Below are positions 1-13,522 of a stretch of 64,000 nucleotides of DNA, piece by piece. The notes beneath the pieces are model-generated. The model did not search any database and was not told where the DNA came from. It saw only the letters and a program-made list of their open reading frames with translations. Each line of letters opens with the position of its first letter. Positions within the stretch are counted from its first letter, which is position 1. The position numbers and the translations under genes were made by a program. The DNA comes from Litomosoides sigmodontis. Taxonomy: Eukaryota; Nematoda; Chromadorea; Rhabditida; Onchocercidae. The DNA is taken from NCBI GenBank assembly GCA_963070105.1, contig OY718805.1:7598501-7662500 (forward strand), read 5' to 3'.

Positions 1-1244
1 ACGAGTGGCACAATTGATTTAGCATTGTCGCATACATCTGTGATATAGCTTACTCCATCTCTGCATCATCACCTTTCATGCATCCACAAGTATGCTATAC
101 TATATCGTCAAGTGCTTCTCCTACCTCAAAGCTATGCACTCATTAGCAATCATCCACTTGGCCAAACGGAATGGACCTTACTTAGATTCTTATCGATTTT
201 TCCTAGACTTCTTCTTGGCAGTTCTGGCTCATTTTCCATCTGCATGTTTTGTATGTGTGTGTATAATATACTTCGATATAAGTTGAGAGTGAGAGGAAAA
301 TTTTTCTACAAATTTTCCAACAGCTAATTTTACCTAAATGAAAATTCATAATGTAAGATATTAATTTAGATGAATTTAAAGAATTTGTCCATTTTGCACA
401 CTAAACACATTTCATCTAAAACTATCAAAATATACGGGTGATGAATGGATGGATGACCTATGATACTATATTCCACTGAAGCAAATGATTAATTGATTGA
501 TTGATTGTTTTACAACAAGTGCAACTATCCTAAAAGTTTCAAGCAAAAATTAGCATAAAAAAATTTTGTGAAGCAAAGAAAGGCGAAAGACTGGAATGAT
601 TTAGGAAATGGTAATTTCTCTAGCAATTAATTATCTGCGACAACGATAACAATCAACGAGAAAGTATCATCGCTCTCTTCCAGTTCGTAATTGAATAACT
701 AACTATTCTTTGTTGATGAATTGAATTGAAATAATCTATTTTAATAATTTCCATCAGTTGCTTCTCTCATTGAATTACGCTATTAGATTTATCAGATAAG
801 TTATGTCTCTTGTTTCGTACGGTCAACATTATACCACAGTGATAGTGTATATTCGTAGTAAAATTAATTACAATCACATTTGCGGATGAATGATCAAACC
901 TTTTAATAAAACTAATTAAGTGAAATATTCAAAAAAAATTTTTTCAATAAAATTTTTTTTCAACTAAAACTAGTCAATGCTTAATGGTACATCAAATGGC
1001 TGGATAATTTTTGATATGTCGTAAAATGTCATTTTATCATAATTATTAGTCCAAAAACATAAGCTTGCATAAGTGTATGCTTACGTGACACGTGTTAATG
1101 CATGCATGTATAAAATATATGCATATCTTAATGGCATAATTTTAAACGCCTACGCATGTTTTCTTTTTCGCTTTATTCACATGACGTTTCTTACTTCTTA
1201 TCAGTATCATCACTTAGGGAGAGAATTTGATCACGCACGTAACA
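1..1244. other. Upstream non-coding region of the amino acid transporter
   Basis: No gene is recognised. The overlapping short reading frames near 92-327 have no family resemblance and lie in AT-rich sequence. A small (ATTG)n run sits at about 488-508. The stretch just before 1205 (pyrimidine-rich, ending TTATCAG at 1204) is a plausible spliced-leader acceptor for the downstream transporter, placing its 5' UTR at about 1205-1244. The rest is probably promoter and intergenic DNA. Confidence 0.5.
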
Positions 1245-4200
1245 ATGGCCTCTTTACGGAAAAGCTTCTTCCGTTTGAAGACAACAACAAATGTGATGGA
1301 AACTCAGCTGAAACGTTGTCTAACATTAACTGACATCACTCTTCTTGGTATTGGTCATATGGTTGGAGCCGGAATATATGTCTTAACCGGTGGGCATCTT
1401 TTCACTTCCTTGGCCACTCTTTTTTGCTACTTCATTCATTCTTATTTCAATTTTTGATAAGGAAAAAAGTCAATGAATTACCGATGATATTAATTGTTAG
1501 CTAAAAAATTGTAGGCGTAAAATTTTGCCTAAACAAAAATGCATAAAGTAAATACATTTAGTGATTCGTTGAATATTTAGAATTTCTTTTTGTAATTATA
1601 ATTAGCAAAGAACGTAACTCACTCACTCACTCACTCACTCACTCACTCACTCACTCACTCACTCACTCACTCACTCACTCACTCACTCACTCACTCACTC
1701 ACTCACTCACTCACTCACTCACTCACTCACTCACTCACTCACTCACTCACTCACTCACTCACTCACTCACTCACTCACTCACTCACTCACTCACTCACTC
1801 ACTCACTCACTCACTCACTCACTCACTCACTCACTCACTCACTCACTCACTCACTCACTCACTCACTCACTCACTCACTCACTCACTCACTCACTCACTC
1901 ACTCACTCACTCACTCACTCACTCACTCACTCACTCACTCACTCACTCACTCACTCACTCACTCACTCACTCACTCACTCACTCACTCACTCACTCACTC
2001 ACTCACTCACTCACTCACTCACTCACTCACTCACTCACTCACTCACTCACTCACTCACTCACTCACTCACTCACTCACTCACTCACTCACTCACTCACTC
2101 ACTCACTCACTCACTCACTCACTCACTCACTCACTCACTCACTCACTCACTCACTCACTCACTCACTCACTCACTCACTCACTCACTCACTCACTCACTC
2201 ACTCACTCACTCACTCACTCACTCACTCACTCACTCACTCACTCACTCACTCACTCACTCACTCACTCACTCACTCACTCACTCACTCACTCACTCACTC
2301 ACTCACTCACTCACTCACTCACTCACTCACTCACTCTCTCACTCACTCACTCACTCACTCACTCACTCACTCACTCACTCACTCACTCACTCACTCACTC
2401 ACTCACTCACTCACTCTCTCTCTCTTTCTCTTTCTCTCTCTCCCTAATTAAATGATCATTGTGTGATAATTGAGAGGCATTACATTGCATGTTTCCTCAT
2501 TATTATCATTTTTCTGCTGATATCGTTGATTAACCCTTCATTTCGGAATAAATTCTGATTCATTTCTGAAATGAGTTTTAAAATAACTATTTATTTTAAT
2601 AAATAAGTATTGGCCACTCTTTAATTTAATTCAAATAAATTTAAATATTTATCATAATAAAAATCATAACTGGTCATTGTATTTATTAAAAAAATATCTT
2701 TAGGTTCTGTGGTTCGTAATATTGCAGGACCATCCATTGTAATATCATTTGCGCTAGCCGGACTTGCATCTTTCCTCTCCGCACTATGTTATGCGGAATT
2801 TGGTGGAAGGTTAGAATGAAATTAGTTCAGATGTTTCGTAGTTGTTCAAAACATGTACAGATTAACAGGTTAACATACAGCCGAAATTCGTATAACCTAA
2901 AGGCTCTTCTTGTCATGTATAAGAAGTTGCACAAACTGATTATTTGAGCTGGAAGCGCAAGCACTGTCACGTTAAATTTCACAAGTGCTACTGGCTGCGC
3001 TGAGTTTCATGAGGACTATTTTAAAAGTTTCAGATTTCCGAAAGCTGGTAGTGCGTACACGTACGTGTACATTGGTGTTGGTGAACTATGGGCATTTATT
3101 GTTGGTTGGAATATCATTCTTGAGCATATGCTTGGTGCAGCAGGTAAAATTTGTCGAACTTTTTTTCTCGTACATCTCTTTTTGTCGTCTATTACTTTCA
3201 AAACTTACTTTTACTTGAAAATTTTTCTTGATTTAGCAGTTGCTCGATCATGGTCCGGCTACATGTCATCACTATTTGGCAACTCTCTCAAAAATTCAAC
3301 TATAGTTACCGTTGGACATTTTGATGTTTGTTTAACCGTTGCATGTCAAATTTAAAAATTATCAGTGATAGTTCTTTTTGTGTGTGTTATAAAATTGGAG
3401 AAGAAAAATACGCACAGGCAGCTTTTTGCGCTTCAGAAATCATTTTTTGCCGATTCACCTGATCTGATAGCATTTTTGGCAGTGGTAACAGTCGCTACAT
3501 TCACCGGTCTTGGAACAAAAACAACAACGAATTTCAATTCGTTGTTTACAATTATCAACATACTGGTAATTTTACTAATAATTTCAAAAGATTTGAATTT
3601 AGTAGTGCTATTTTAATCTCTATCATTACTAACTTGCTTGTAATAGCAGTGAATTCTTCAGGTGATAGTGTTTGTGGTTTGTTATGGGTTTACATTCGCA
3701 GATTTTACACTTTGGTCTGTTCATGAAGTTGGCAGCACTGGTCGATCATCCTTCTTTCCGTACGGTATTAGCGGTACATTTGCTGGAGCTGCAAGTTGTT
3801 TCTTTGCTTATATTGGCTTTGATGGCTTAGCAACTGCTGGCGAAGAAGCTTCTGGTAAAATTAAACAATCAAAGAAAGCAAACATATTCATTTGTTTATA
3901 TATATTATTCTGCATAAGATAGGAGCATAAGCATAGATATTCAGCATAAGATTAAGAAGCATGACGTAAACGTCGCATTTACTTTCAATATTTTATTAAT
4001 TACGAAAATTTTATGCTAAGATTATATTAGTTTTGAATTTTTGAATGAAATACAATAATATATAATTTAGATCCAGCTCGGACTATACCATTAGCAACGT
4101 TTATTTCAATGTTTATCGTAACAGTTCTCTACATTCTCATGGCTTCAGCGCTAACATTAATGATTCCATTCTGGAAAGTAATTCTAATTCACTCCCAATT

Positions 4201-6244
4201 TTATCAAAATTTATAATGGAATAAATATCTTATAATAGTGGCGTAAAAATTTATGTTTAAATATCATTAAAAATTACATTTTGTGAAATAATTTATTTTT
4301 TTAGGTAAATCCTTCAGCGGCATTTTCTGATGCGTTTGCAAATCTTGGCGCAACTTGGGCAAAATATGTTGTTTCAGTTGGAGCAATGTCAGGGATGACT
4401 ACAAGTTTGGTTAGTTTCTAAATGTATTTCAACCTAAATTCACTAATAGCGCTAATTGTTATCTGTCACAAATTTTAATTTAAAGTTGCTCAATTCTGAG
4501 CAGTTATTCAATTCTTTTCGAATTTATCAATTGTTAACAATCAATTAATAATCTCATCCATTGCAAATATTCAATCGTTAATTAATTTACTATACAAATG
4601 TTTTCGATTGGTTCTATGTTTGCACTTCCACGATGTGTTTATGCAATGGCTGATGATGGACTGATATTTAAAACATTTGGAGAAGTTAATCATAAAACTC
4701 AGGTGAGCACACGAAAAGCTCAAAATATAAAATACAATAAAATATCGAATTTACAATATCTAAGAAAGTCTTTAAGTTTCATTTCAAAAATTGCATTTTG
4801 TATATACAGAGTAAAATTGTTACTTCTTTGTTTTAATATCAAAAAAACATTCAAATAACCTTTAATTTCAACTTTTAATCCATTGAAACTTTATTGGACA
4901 CGAAACTGAATGAATATTGCAGGAAGTGAATGAATATTGCAGGTACCATTGAAAGCGGTAATTTTTTTTAGTGCCATTACTTCAGTAATAGCATTCATAT
5001 TCGATATTGAAGCATTGGTGGAGTTTCTATCAATCGGTACGCTGTTAGCTTACACAATAGTTTCCGCCTGTGTCATTGTTCTTCGATATCGTCCAACTCT
5101 CAATGAAAATAATGTTATGGAAGGAAATAACGGTATGCAATTTATTTATTATTATTAATTATTATTGATTATTATTATCATTATCAATTATTACTATTAT
5201 TATTAATTATATTAATTATCATAAGAGCTATTTCAAATAACTATGTAACCGGAAATAGGAAACAGTGTGTATTTCTTGTCCTAAATTTCATTACGTAATA
5301 ATTTCTGTCAAATTCATGATGTTTCACTGAGATGTGAGAAGAGTGCTTGTAAAGGTATGTAATGTACAATAAAAAAAACGAAATTATTCTTAATTTTAGA
5401 AAATCGAATAAAATCCTGGATGCGAGGATATCGCTGGATTAGCATTTTGGAACCAGGAAGACTTGTACTATGGTGTGTCTTCATAATGATATTTGCTGAT
5501 GTCGGTATAAGTATTATCTTTGCTACAGCATTTGCGCATACTCTATTTGGTTGCATATTTATGTTTGTTTTTGGAACGATCACTGCAGCTGCATTCATTT
5601 TAATCTGTGCACATCATCAAAATAACGAAAAGATTTCATTCAGGGTTATTGATTTTCAATAATTCAATGATAGCTAAACACAACAATTTGTAACGTAAAA
5701 TTAACGGCCTGATAGCCAATATGTTAAATGGTGATCGAGTAACCACCCGTAGTTATCAGTATGTAGAATGACATCACCATTATCATTTAAAAGTAACCAA
5801 CAATAATTACCGAACCGAACAATGGCCATTTGACACTACGTACGCATGTTTTAGGTACCATTAGTACCTCTCATACCAGCGATAAGCGTACTTATCAATA
5901 TTTTCCTTATGTTCCATCTGGCTTCGGTGACATGGATCCGTCTTGCTATTTGGCTTGTTATTGGTAAGGTTCTTGTGTTAACGTTTCAAGCTACTCTTAA
6001 TTCAAAGGTCGCGGTAAGCTGTTTCATCAATCGTGTATTAATTATTCAGACACATTCCCACTGCAAAGGTTACACTTCTCCTAGCAAAACTCAAATTAAA
6101 CAGGTACGATTCCTTCTTCTAGGACTTACAATTTATGGTTTCTATGGTATCACACATAGTCGAGAAGCGCAATCAGATTCCAATTTGATTACGGAAAGCA
6201 CAACATACGAAAGCATGGCCACTATCTCAATGTCGCAAGAGTAA
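1245..6244 (+). CDS. Cationic amino acid transporter (SLC7 CAT subfamily)
   Basis: Polytopic permease for cationic amino acid uptake at the plasma or an internal membrane. Exons read: 1245-1389, 2704-2809, 3034-3143, 3237-3325, 3437-3565, 3662-3854, 4071-4177, 4305-4409, about 4601-4702, 4943-5132, 5400-5644, 5855-5963, 6123-6244. They join to 584 codons (583 aa), close to vertebrate CATs (about 620-660 aa). CAT-family signatures include GAGIYVLTG in the first membrane segment, [20 protein letters not shown] with the conserved Glu, [22 protein letters not shown] and SIGTLLAYT. The C-terminal 4-TM extension typical of CATs rather than LATs is present (exons 11-13). The start is the first ATG after a candidate trans-splice acceptor at 1204. 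Intron 1 contains a very long tetranucleotide repeat. The intron before exon 9 lacks an AG acceptor, so that junction is uncertain. Family assignment is firm; substrate preference is inferred. Confidence 0.93.
1617..2442. repeat. (ACTC)n microsatellite, about 200 units, with CT-rich tail
   Basis: Nearly uninterrupted ACTC tetranucleotide repeat from 1617 to about 2415, with one ACTC to TCTC change near 2335. It degrades into CT-rich sequence up to about 2442. It lies wholly inside intron 1 of the amino acid transporter. At this length the assembled copy number may not be exact. Confidence 0.97.
4903..4942 (+). repeat. Tandem 20-bp duplication spanning a 3' splice site
   Basis: The block ending ATATTGCAGG is present twice with a 20-bp period, so there are two ATTGCAG acceptors at 4921-4922 and 4941-4942 before transporter exon 10. 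Only the downstream one keeps the transporter frame; the upstream one adds 20 nt and shifts it. Confidence 0.85.
5134..5222. repeat. ATT-rich microsatellite
   Basis: Imperfect (ATT)n/(TTATTA)n sequence at the start of the transporter intron between exons 10 and 11. Low complexity, no coding content. Confidence 0.8.
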
Positions 6245-7708
6245 AACAAAAGCCTAAAACAATCGCCAGAATTGTTTCAACGAATGAAGAGAACAGATTC
6301 TAAAACAAACATACTCTAAAACCCTTCTCGAACTCCTCTCATTACATGACCTACCCTATATGTACTAATTCTTCCTGTCCGTTTCTCTTTCCCTGCATAA
6401 TTCCAGATCATAACGTATAATTTCCTAAACTAGACTATTTTATAGATGTATATGCTCACCTTAAGATTTTACATGACAAGCTCGATTTCAAATTTCGGCA
6501 ACCTAACCTCTCAGAGAAGTGAACTGTGTCATTAGCTGTCACTCCACTCCCTCGCTGTCACTTCCTCACGCATTTTGTAATCAACCAAGTCATATAATTA
6601 AATGATCAAGAGCCATTCCTCGTCCTGTGTCAAAACCTTGGCTATATGACATGTTAGGTTTTGTAGACTCATTAAATGTTGTAGATAATGCATATAGTAA
6701 ATGAAATATAAAAACTCAGTAACTAACATTACAGCCCTAACAACCAACTACACAAATAGCGTAACCTAAAAAAATTAGGTATGTCACTTGCAAAAATATG
6801 GTCCCATTTAATTCAGGAGCTAACTTTAATGCAACACGCAGATCTACAAGCACAAATACCTAATCTGTAAGAAACTCCAGCTTTTCTTGAATCATACTTT
6901 TAATTAAGCAAAGGATGTGATGCGCAAAAACAAAAAGATTTACGAAAAAGTTCCATAAATTCACAGCCCTTGAATTCCCCTTTATTCGTGAACATTGATT
7001 CTTGAAAACTTGGATAACGTTCAACTATAATAATAACAAAAAAGACGAGGAACGCGTAAACGCTTAGAGCAACAATACACAAGAAAGTTTTGGCAAGACA
7101 GCTTTAAAAATGAGAACAGATGATAACAGGCAAGACCAAAAAAATATTAAGGAAATTACATTTTCATAATGAGGCAAGATTTGCGACTACAACATCAATC
7201 TGAAAATTAGGAAATGCATTCGACAAACTAGGAAATTAAGTAGGATTAACAGGATGAGTTATGTAGAGAGAGAGGGAGAGAGGACAATGACAGACTTTCA
7301 GCCCATAAATAAAGATGTTAAAGATGTCATTTAGGTATTCACTACTCTGAAAGGATGATGTAAACTGTGCATATACATTAACTGAAAATTAGGAGTCAAT
7401 ATAAACCTACTTCAAAGGAAAAGATATATCCTATACTGTTTCATTATCCTTCTTTATTCGTCTTTAGCAATACCAAAAAAGAGCTCCGCGTGCAAATAAT
7501 TTCACTTAAATTAACATCATGAAACAAATATAGTCCGATTATCGCTGTCATGTCTATTATTATTGTTATCACTTTTTTTTTGGGTTTATGACTTACCAAA
7601 AAAATAAGCCATAGTTTTCACATTTAAAAATGTAGTAAATAGACTTCACGAAAAGTCTACGAGTTAATTTGACTGTAGATAGTATAAAAATTTTGAAAAA
7701 TCCAATAA
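6245..7708. other. Convergent 3' regions of the transporter (+) and etr-1 (-)
   Basis: No coding gene is seen. A plus-strand AATAAA at 7308-7313 could end the transporter transcript, implying a 3' UTR of about 1 kb. A minus-strand AATAAA (TTTATT on plus) at 7453-7458 suits etr-1, about 250 bp after its stop. If both are used, the two transcripts stop about 140 bp apart without overlap. Confidence 0.5.
7453..7458 (-). terminator. Polyadenylation signal, etr-1
   Basis: TTTATT on plus (AATAAA on minus), about 250 bp past the etr-1 stop codon. Called by hexamer and position. Confidence 0.5.
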
Positions 7709-10700
7709 TTAAGTTGACAGCGGTTTCGTATTACCACTGCTACTAGTAACAGGCATACTCGGATATGGTTTACTATCTTTTCCACGCTTTAGTTGCACTT
7801 TTAGTCGTTTTGAACCTATCTGGAATCCATTAAGCGCCGAAATAGCATTCTGAGCCGAAATGACGTTATCGTAGCTTACAAAACCTGTAAATATCGCACT
7901 GCGTAGAACTGCATATTAATTTTCGCCCACTACTCTTAATTTAGATGAAACCATGTTCTTGTTTCATTCCTCTGACGATGAATCACTTACCACTTGTGGA
8001 CAAGATTAACACTATACATAAGTGAGACTTACCGAAACATTTGCTGAGATTAGTTTGCTTGTCAATAAAAACTTTTGCCGAAATAATCGATCCAAAGGGT
8101 GAGAAAGTGGTATATAAATCAGTATCAGTGAAGTCTTGAGGGAGGTGATAAATGAACAGATTGCATCCATCTGGTCCCTTTGACTGTCCACCGCTAGCGG
8201 TGTTTATTCCTGCATTAGGTGCACTAGTAGCAGTGAGTAAATTGTTAGTCGATAATTGTGGATACAAACCTAAAAAACGACGAGGAATGTATAATTCGAC
8301 ATGATACATACCAACATGACACATACATTAAAGAGCAATCACATCTGCTGACCCATATTAAGAATTTGAATTGTCCAAAAAAGAAACTGTGAACAAATTA
8401 GAAACAAAAGTGAAAAGTAACAGGCCCATAACAATTATTTTCTGGAAATATTGATAAAAGCAAAGGTTACCAGCGAACTGTTGCAATCCCGCATATGCTT
8501 GTTGTAGAGCATCGATGTTATTTGACGTATTCTGTCCTGTCAGCTGAATAAGGTTACTCCCACTCGTTGTACCATTTATTTTACTGTCATTACCAAATGA
8601 ACCTGGAAAAAATACGAGATCAAACAGACGTTTGATCACGATCTAATCTACCGAGTTAGAAGATGTTAGAATTAGTTCAGAACAGTATGAAACACTATTG
8701 AAGCTTCGAAACCACTCATCCCCATAGAATGGTATACTAACCACTAGGCGTAGATATTGGCGTGTTAGCGAGCTGCTGATGTGTGAGAAGTTCCAATAAT
8801 CTTTGTTGCTGTTGAAGAGCAGCCAATTGATGATGTTGTTGTTGCTGAAGTGCTGCTGAAATAGGGAATATAAATAAGCATTTCAATTTTCAATTTCTGA
8901 TTCTAGAAGCATAAGTTGCTGCATCGTTTTCATATCCTTCGTTGTCTTCGTGACAACTTCCTGTGCAATCGAAAAGCACATAGTAAAAATACAAATGGAC
9001 ATTAAAACGTTTAACAAGCAAAAAAGAAAAAAGAGCAGTTCCACAACCACAAAAGAGTATAAAGAGCAATTCCACAATCACAACAGAGCATTGAAGTTAG
9101 AATCACAAGTTTAATTCTCGCTTATGTTTCATTGCAAAGGAATGCTGTAAGATTTGAATGGCAATCGTCGAATTCTAATGAATTCATTGCTGATGTTATC
9201 AGTAGTATGAATCATATTGACTTGAAGAATTTAAATAAAATACTACTAAGCTATAATATTTTAGAATTTCATGAAGATTCAAAAATAACTCGACAGAATT
9301 CTAATCAAGTAATCCTACAAAAAAAATGAAAAATTCATTAGTTAACTCGAACTAAACCTCTCGCTGTCAGAATGCCAAGAAAGCGGAAGCCAATAGGCAA
9401 GTCAGTGACAGCGATGTAAATAAATGGTGGAACCTGACACTTTACATTTTCATGATAAATGGAAGGAAATAATTTCGAAACTCGGACAATATGGTAAATA
9501 TTACAACGAACAGGCATGCATTCAAGTAGAAACAACTGGCTAGCAGTGCAAAATGGTTATAAAAAATCACAAATGTTGAAAACACTACTTAAAATTAGAT
9601 GTTTTACTACAAAGAAAATGGAAAAAAGCAGGAGGGAGCCCATGCATTGTTTTTACGATGATGTACCTGATGAATCTGCATTTGAGAGACCCGGTGAAGA
9701 GGAGAGTGATGCCAGGGTTTGCTGACTGACAAGAGGAAAGGGTGATTTTACAGATGTCTGATTCGATGTTGCTGTATTCTCCGTTAAACGACCCAAACCA
9801 GATAATACTACAACAATACAATCACTATTTACTTTCGGTTGGCAACATATCCAGAACCCAATGACAAATTTCCATGACTCCACATCGTTTGAAATTTCAT
9901 CCGATATTATTATCTTTTTCCACATTTTCTGCGGATTCTCGAGCTGGTAATGTTTTATTTGGCAATAGCATCAGTTAAAAAATTTTCAAGAAAATGAAAA
10001 AACATACCATTTCCAAGCAAACTTAGAACATTGGGTTGGGACGCCGTCTGGAGGAGAGCTGCGAGTGCAGCCAACTGAGTTCCGAGAGCAGGACTGGCAT
10101 TGTTATTAGGTTGTGCCGTTTGCAGCAACTGAAAAAACATATACAGAAACAAGAGGACAGAGTTCGTTCTGACTTAAACTAACAACGCGTAGAATAATTT
10201 CATTGAAACTCGCAAAGGTAAAATTTTTCTTTCAAAAAGAAAAGGTTTTATATTAACATGACAGCCCGTAGTGATCGATGAGTTTTTTCTGCTAATTAGT
10301 TTGGTTGTCCACTTATTCAGATAGATACAGTGATTTCACGTAGACGTCTGTTTCAAAAAACATTATTATGCGCGATAGAGTTTAACATTAATTGTCAAGC
10401 TTAACATTAATTCGCAAGCGGTGGATTTGCAAGAATGCAAAAATAAATAACAGCATTGAACAACGTAATATATGTTCTTCCAATTAATATATTTGAATGA
10501 ACTATATTTAGGTTTCTCAAAAATGAGTTCTATGTCAAATTTTACCTGTTGCAATGTGCTAGCTAAAGTGACTGTATTCTGTAATGAAGGTGTTGCTATC
10601 GCTGGAGTTCCACCACTCTTTTTTGCATCTTTTTCTTTTTGGGTATCAGCGAATTTCACAACAATAGGTTTCGAGCAACCCTGAAGACATTATGACTTCA

Positions 10701-13522
10701 AATACTGTAATGGGATTCATTAATATGAAAAGATCCGTTACAACCAAATCTTTCCATATGGATAACTCACATCAAGTTATAGTGTCTGAAGTCACAATGA
10801 ATTCAAAATGATTTTGATATTTAAATGTATTATTATAGCGAAGGAGGTTAAACTCTACGCTAATAACAATCAACAATTAAAGGACTTCACGGGAAAACAG
10901 CATGCTACTTAGTTCCTTCATAAAAAGTATAAAAAACATAGAAAATTTACAATCTTTACGGATAATAACATAGATATGCTGAAATAAAGAATGATGGAAT
11001 TTTCCCAACGTTAAGCGTTGACAACACGGATTCAACCCATTAGAATCCAGAAAACACTCATTAACCGATAAGGGTTATAACAGTGTGTCTCATGCGCCCA
11101 TAATTACGCCGTCAGTGCAACGAATAAAATGTATTGTTTCAAAATGCAATGACATGTGGTGCGATTTAAGCACAAAGCTAAGACCTACAAATCGTATGTA
11201 CCATTATAATGCAAAAAAGCCTCACTGAAGCTATTGTCAAATAATAAAAACATAAACTTCTGCCAGAATACGGCAATATACAGTAAGCCGAGTAACACAA
11301 GATGCTTTATCAAGCTCTGTTTTGAAAAAAGTGTACAGGTGAGTGACAGAGTACCTCCATGGTTTGAGATAGATGCACTTGCTTGATCGCTTGTTGCGCA
11401 CAGGAACGATGAGCAAACGTCACAAAGGCACAGCCTGGAACAAAAAGTTACGCTCAACAAACAACTTCTGTGACAAGGACAACATAAAAAAGGAACAGGA
11501 AAAAACAAAATTGGTCCTAATATTTCTTTATATAATCACAAGTAATCTGAAGAAGTCAAACTCCACACTAGATACCTAAAATAATTATAAATATAAATTT
11601 CAAGTTTATTTAAAAAATCCATTCAGTAAAGCACTCTATTCCCAAACCAAAAAACTGATTTCCTCATTACCTACATAGCTTTCCGATAAACTGGAAGTAG
11701 ACGCCAACAAAAGATTATCGAACGTTCTGAGATCACTATACATGAATTAGTTTACAGACACAGAACACATAATTACACTGAAGCACTATGAACAATGTAA
11801 TCACCTAAATTCACAACAAACACTTCTGACATCCATGCAGTTGGGCTACAAACTTGTAGTTGCAATTTTCCACATGACATTTATTACTAGAATCACGAGG
11901 ACTCTCATGTTGCGTAAAAGACATTTTGTGGCGGGAATAAAGCACATCCCGTATACAGCTGTTGCAACAGCTTTGAAAACCTCATGAAAGAGGATTAGTG
12001 CTTCTCCTAAATCATTCTATGTAAAATGGTAATTGATTTATAATAGTGCACCTTAGCCCCAATATATGCAGTAAAGTCATTACAAGCGCCTGAACGTTCC
12101 GCAAAATATATTCCGCTCCATCTTGACATTCCCATTTCAATGACCAAAAGATGCAACGCTAACAATTTCCCCATTCCAACAATAAAAAAAACTAATTAGT
12201 CAAGCTATCTAATTATTAACACAGAACCAGCCTATTCAAGCGGTTATTTGATAACCAGATACGTATTGACCGCTTCAAAATCAAATCAAACCCACCGTCA
12301 GAAATCACTGTTTCAACATTTTTCAACAACAATAACCCTCAGACTTTATTGGATAGATAATTCCTATCTCTCTATGGGTAATTGCAACTTCTCTATCTTG
12401 ATAGCATACATCGTAAGCTTCAACTAAAAATTTCCGCCATAAATTTCAGCAGGCGCCATCTCTAAAACTTTCAGTTATTCTCGTTGGTAAATGTTTGTCC
12501 TATTTTTTTGTGATGACATACCAGTGCTGTACCATCATAAAATGTAGATGTACCTCGACTTTTTCCTTCTGCATCCTTCAGAACAGTGCAGTCTTCGATG
12601 TGCCCAAACTGCGAAAACATTTCACGCACATCGTCTTCAGTAAGTTTCTTATTTAACATACCAACAAATAATTTTCTCTCTGCAATGCAACAAAGATTGT
12701 CAGTTCCAGAGAACGGAAACACATTTAACTCTACGTGATTCCATGTTTTCACTATTAGTTTGCTGCATACAATATTCATCAACGCTTAAAAAATAAAAGC
12801 AAATATTAAAGCAAAAAAGTGTGAAATAGCCCAGAAAATTTTGACATCTACCGTTTCGGATTCCAAATATGAAATTTTGACGACGTCCACCGTTTCGGAT
12901 CCCTAATATCTAATAACCTAACTATAGCATATAATTTAACGAACAAGATAAAGAGGTAAATTAAAAACGAATCAACTACCATTTCTATTTTCAATGTCGG
13001 CGGGCTTCATTTGAACAGGATGGTACATTTGAGGTAACACACGAATGTTATGAAGCGCTGCTTGTGCCGCTATCGCGTCGGCACGCTTATAGTAAGTTAC
13101 AAAACAGCAACCTAAATTGAAGCATAGCAGATCAGTTAATACTAAATCAGCTAATACTTAATTTTCACTATAAAAAAGAAGTTTACCTCGACTTGCTTGT
13201 GTTACTTTATCACGAAGAACATTTAGCTGACAAACAGAACCAAACTGCTCAAACAACTCTCTACATTCTGTCTCACCCCATGAGCGTGGAATCTGAACAA
13301 AATTAATTAAATGTCTCAAATAATTCTCGTCCATTTTCTATATATAGCATTTCAACTATTTGCTATCACATTAAAAGCATGTAATTCACAAATTCGATTT
13401 CACGTATTTTTTATTAATATTGAAAATTAACTGCACACCTGACCGACAAACATTTTGATAGTGTCTGGATCGGGTTCTCTAGCCGATGAGGCTTGGGATT
13501 GTTGCATCGGTTGACTGCTCAT
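7709..13522 (-). CDS. etr-1: CELF-family RNA-binding protein (ETR-1 orthologue)
   Basis: Three-RRM regulator of alternative splicing and mRNA stability; in C. elegans ETR-1 acts mainly in muscle. Exons in transcript order: 13439-13522, 13187-13292, 12980-13111, 12554-12679, 11355-11434, 10546-10680, 10008-10128, 9667-9807, 8742-8855, 8471-8602, 8033-8269, 7709-7884. All phases close to 528 codons (527 aa). RRM1 is about residues 24-105 ([20 protein letters not shown]), RRM2 about 108-187 ([35 protein letters not shown]), and RRM3 about 425-505 ([22 protein letters not shown]). The linker is rich in Gln, Leu and Ala with poly-Q-like runs, as in CELF proteins. CELF1/2-type features ([23 protein letters not shown]) favour etr-1 over unc-75. 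The initiator exon is preceded by a good acceptor; an in-frame reading continues upstream, so longer isoforms are possible. Confidence 0.95.
12834..12909. repeat. Imperfect tandem duplication in an etr-1 intron
   Basis: Two adjacent copies of about 37-39 bp (12834-12870 and 12871-12909). They share AATTTTGAC, CACCGTTTCGGAT or its near match, and an AATAT ending. The pair lies between the exon ending RRM1 and the exon opening RRM2. Function unknown. Confidence 0.75.

Noticed and set aside
92..327. Two overlapping plus-strand frames at the left edge
   Set aside because: Short, in different phases, no recognisable content and no splice or start context; the DNA resembles intergenic sequence.
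4598..4858. Alternative start ATG at 4598 as a separate gene
   Set aside because: The reading is the central part of the transporter and runs into intron sequence after 4702; it is better explained as exon 9 with a missing acceptor.
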